NCBI GenBank assembly: GCA_038322235.1
Contig: JBBQFQ010000006.1
Span: 1 to 64,000 of the forward strand
Length of the DNA stretch: 64,000 bases
Direction of reading: 5' to 3'
From: SZAS-18 sp038322235
GTDB lineage: Bacteria; Verrucomicrobiota; Verrucomicrobiia; Chthoniobacterales; SZAS-18
Shown here: piece by piece, positions 62,620 through 64,000 of the stretch
Layout of the letters: each line of letters opens with the position of its first letter
How positions within the stretch are numbered: the first letter of the stretch is position 1
Made by a program: the position numbers and the translations under genes
Notes under the pieces: generated by a model
Database searches by the model: none
Told to the model about the DNA's origin: nothing
What the model saw: only the letters and a program-made list of their open reading frames with translations

Positions 62620-63186
62620 CTATTTGGCGGCGACCCTGATCTCGGCTTCGGCGTTAGAGGTGGCGAGGACGGCTTGCAGTCGCTCGGCTTCCGGCTTGGT
62701 CATTCCCTCCTTCACCATCGCCGGGAGCGTTGTCAGGGCCTGCGTGGCTCGGGCTTCGTCCCAGCCGTTTGCGTTCTGAATCAGCGCGGCGAACTGCGGC
62801 TTGTTCGCCGCGCTGAACTTCGTGAGGAAAACGGCGTAGCGCCGGGCATCAGTGATTTTGCTCGGGCGCATTTCGGCGGTGCACTTCACTCCCTCCAGCG
62901 CCTTGATAGCAGCCGCAGCCTCCATCTTGGTCACGCCCTCGCGGACGGGCGCGGGTGCGCTCTCCACCAGCTTCTTGGCTTGGGCCAGACCCATCCATGA
63001 GATCTGGCGCACGGCTTGGATCGCCTGAATCTTGTTCTCGCCAACGGAGAGCAGCACCACGTCATTAAGCTCAACTTCATTCTCGGCATACGCAGCCGGG
63101 ATACCGAGTGCGAGGCAGGCAAGGGCAAGGATGAACGTGATTTTCCCCCTGCGCAGAGTGGGCCGTAAGTTGGGATGAGCCTGCAT
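62620..63186 (-). CDS. Exported protein with two ribosomal L7/L12 C-terminal-like domains
   Basis: A 188-residue protein with a signal peptide (ITFILALACLALGIPAAYA). Mature residues 38-107 resemble the L7/L12 C-terminal domain: VVLLSVGENKIQAIQAVRQISWMGLAQAKKLVESAPAPVREGVTKMEAAAAIKALEGVKCTAEMR, where the K-x-x-A-I-x-A-V-R, G-L-x-x-A-K-x-L-V-E-S-A-P and EGV-x-K-x-E-A segments are clear. Residues 117-187 are a degenerate second copy (FSAANKPQFAALIQNANGWDEARATQALTTLPAMVKEGMTKPEAERLQAVL). Outside the cytoplasm a role in translation is excluded; the domain may have been co-opted for protein binding (inference). Confidence 0.75.
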   Translation of the reverse strand: MQAHPNLRPTLRRGKITFILALACLALGIPAAYAENEVELNDVVLLSVGENKIQAIQAVRQISWMGLAQAKKLVESAPAPVREGVTKMEAAAAIKALEGVKCTAEMRPSKITDARRYAVFLTKFSAANKPQFAALIQNANGWDEARATQALTTLPAMVKEGMTKPEAERLQAVLATSNAEAEIRVAAK

Positions 63187-63395
63187 GGTGAATTTTTGAG
63201 TTGTGGCTCCAGCAAACTCAAGCTCAGCGACCGGGGCCGGGCAAATAACGCAAACTCACGCCGTTTTACATGACGGCGCATGACAAATTTCCTTCGTATC
63301 GATGCTTTTTCCCTTCGTCATCGGCGTCGAAAGGGAACCGGCTGTTTATGACCTTGAAACGATTATAAAAGACCTGATTAAAGCAATTTATGATG

Positions 63396-63471
63396 TGGTC
63401 ACCCTAACGGGATTCGAACCCGTGTTCGCGGCTTGAAAGGCCGCTGTCCTAGGCCACTGGACGATAGGGTG
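63396..63471 (-). tRNA. tRNA-Glu (anticodon TTC)
   Basis: Read on the minus strand, 76 nt fold as a tRNA: acceptor CACCCTA pairs with TAGGGTG, followed by discriminator A and an encoded CCA. The anticodon arm is GCGGC-CTTTCAA-GCCGC with anticodon TTC (reads GAA/GAG). The T arm ACGGGTTCGAATCCCGT is canonical. Confidence 0.97.
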
Positions 63472-63487
63472 TCAGCAAAGGGGGCGG

Positions 63488-63515
63488 AATATGCGCGCTC
63501 CGGCGTCGTCCGCAA
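63488..63515 (-). promoter_or_regulatory. Candidate promoter of tRNA-Glu
   Basis: On the minus strand TTGCGG (63510-63515) and CATATT (63488-63493) are separated by 16 bp, with the -10-like element 16 bp upstream of the tRNA 5' end. They resemble sigma-70 -35 and -10 boxes. Confidence 0.4.
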
Positions 63516-63574
63516 GTTTTCTGGCGGAGAATGCCTCCCCACGCTGGAGGACGGCGCGCCAGCCGTTTCCGGAT

Positions 63575-64000
63575 TCATCCTCCCGACAGCTTTTGCGCGT
63601 TGCGCGCGGCGGCGCCGCGGTGGGCCTGTAGGACTTCGCGTCCGCGGGCGGCGAGGGCCTGCCCTTTCTCGGGCGAGTGGAGCAGCTCGCGGGCGGCGGC
63701 GATCAGCGCCGCTTCATCTCCGACCTGCACCAGGCCTTTCGCCGCGAGCAGGGCGTTGACGAGGTCCGCAAAGTTTTCCATCCGCGGACCGCAGATCGCG
63801 GGAACGCCGGCGGCGAGGGGCTCGGCGGGGTTTTGGCCGCCGGTCGCGGACGTCGCGAGACTCTTTCCCACGAAGACGACGCTCGCGAGGGCGTACCAGT
63901 CCCGCAGCTCGCCGGTCGTATCGAGCAGCAGCACGTCCGGCCGCTGCAGCAGCGTGAAATCGCGATCGAGGAGCGAGCGTCGCGCGACGTGCATGGGAAA
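63575..64000 (-). CDS. waaA: 3-deoxy-D-manno-octulosonic acid transferase, C-terminal part (runs off the window)
   Basis: The visible 141 residues match the C-terminal half of WaaA/KdtA, the GT-B enzyme that adds Kdo to lipid A. Diagnostic phrases are LLLDTTGELRDWYALASVVFVGKSLATSATGGQNPAEPLAAGVPAICGPRMENFADLVNAL, with the G-E-L, F-V-G-K-S-L and G-G-Q-N-P-x-E-P motifs of the CMP-Kdo site. The 5' part lies beyond position 64000. It implies a lipid-A-containing outer membrane. Confidence 0.88.
   Translation of the reverse strand, partial: FPMHVARRSLLDRDFTLLQRPDVLLLDTTGELRDWYALASVVFVGKSLATSATGGQNPAEPLAAGVPAICGPRMENFADLVNALLAAKGLVQVGDEAALIAAARELLHSPEKGQALAARGREVLQAHRGAAARNAQKLSGG

Overview
This GC-rich 64-kb window is a bacterial chromosome segment, most likely from Verrucomicrobiota (inference). 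The pointers are Opitutaceae/Chthoniobacter-style TonB receptors, exported proteins with repeated PGSYYLTGN / NVTLDLNGF beta-helix modules, an exported hydrolase with tandem RALGPSL-type domains, a sigma factor next to a zinc-ribbon Ser/Thr kinase with WD40 repeats, and exported proteins ending in FYRV-type tails. The cell appears Gram-negative: there are two TonB-dependent receptors, a Kdo-transferase (waaA) fragment and a class C beta-lactamase. No rRNA, prophage, transposase or CRISPR-Cas was seen. One tRNA (Glu, anticodon TTC) lies near the right end.

Layout. 0.3-4 kb: TonB receptor, paired hairpins, a Phd/PIN toxin-antitoxin pair. 4-7.5 kb: a tightly coupled minus-strand operon of a BtaA-like DUF3419 protein, two small membrane proteins, a membrane-anchored methyltransferase and a DUF2071-like protein. 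7.7-15.1 kb: housekeeping and metabolic genes including a UPF0173 metallo-hydrolase, a nucleosidase-like protein, trpS, an arginase-fold protein, a DprE1-like FAD oxidase, an HD hydrolase and ftsH. 16-25.4 kb: a coherent 2-hydroxyacid/glyoxylate locus made of a GlcG-like protein, a GntR-FCD regulator, a perfect 16-bp palindrome, serine-glyoxylate-type aminotransferase, a TctCBA transporter, a GlcD/Fe-S fusion dehydrogenase and a cupin. 25.7-36.6 kb: a methyltransferase, a polytopic membrane protein, a CbpA/CbpM co-chaperone pair, exported and hypothetical proteins, GT87 and GT9 glycosyltransferases, and AmpC. 36.9-40.5 kb: an exported alpha/beta hydrolase, a strange repeat array and a conserved-looking unknown gene. 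40.9-56.3 kb: a sigma-factor/kinase pair, then large exported repeat proteins (two beta-helix paralogues sharing a 5' leader hairpin, a beta-solenoid protein, a 14-kelch protein) and a frameshifted fragment of a further beta-helix copy. 56.4-64 kb: a second TonB receptor with a strong terminator, galE, an FKBP isomerase, a PLP decarboxylase-like protein, an exported protein with two L7/L12-like domains, tRNA-Glu and partial waaA.

The most unusual item is the non-coding array at 38945-39676. It has 37 units of exactly 20 bp with no indel. Each unit carries a GAAGCC-like hexamer and a variable remainder. After 16 units the hexamer switches to its reverse complement, GGCTTC, for the remaining 21. 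It sits between a terminator-like stem-loop and the start of the exported hydrolase gene, and no known feature type explains it.
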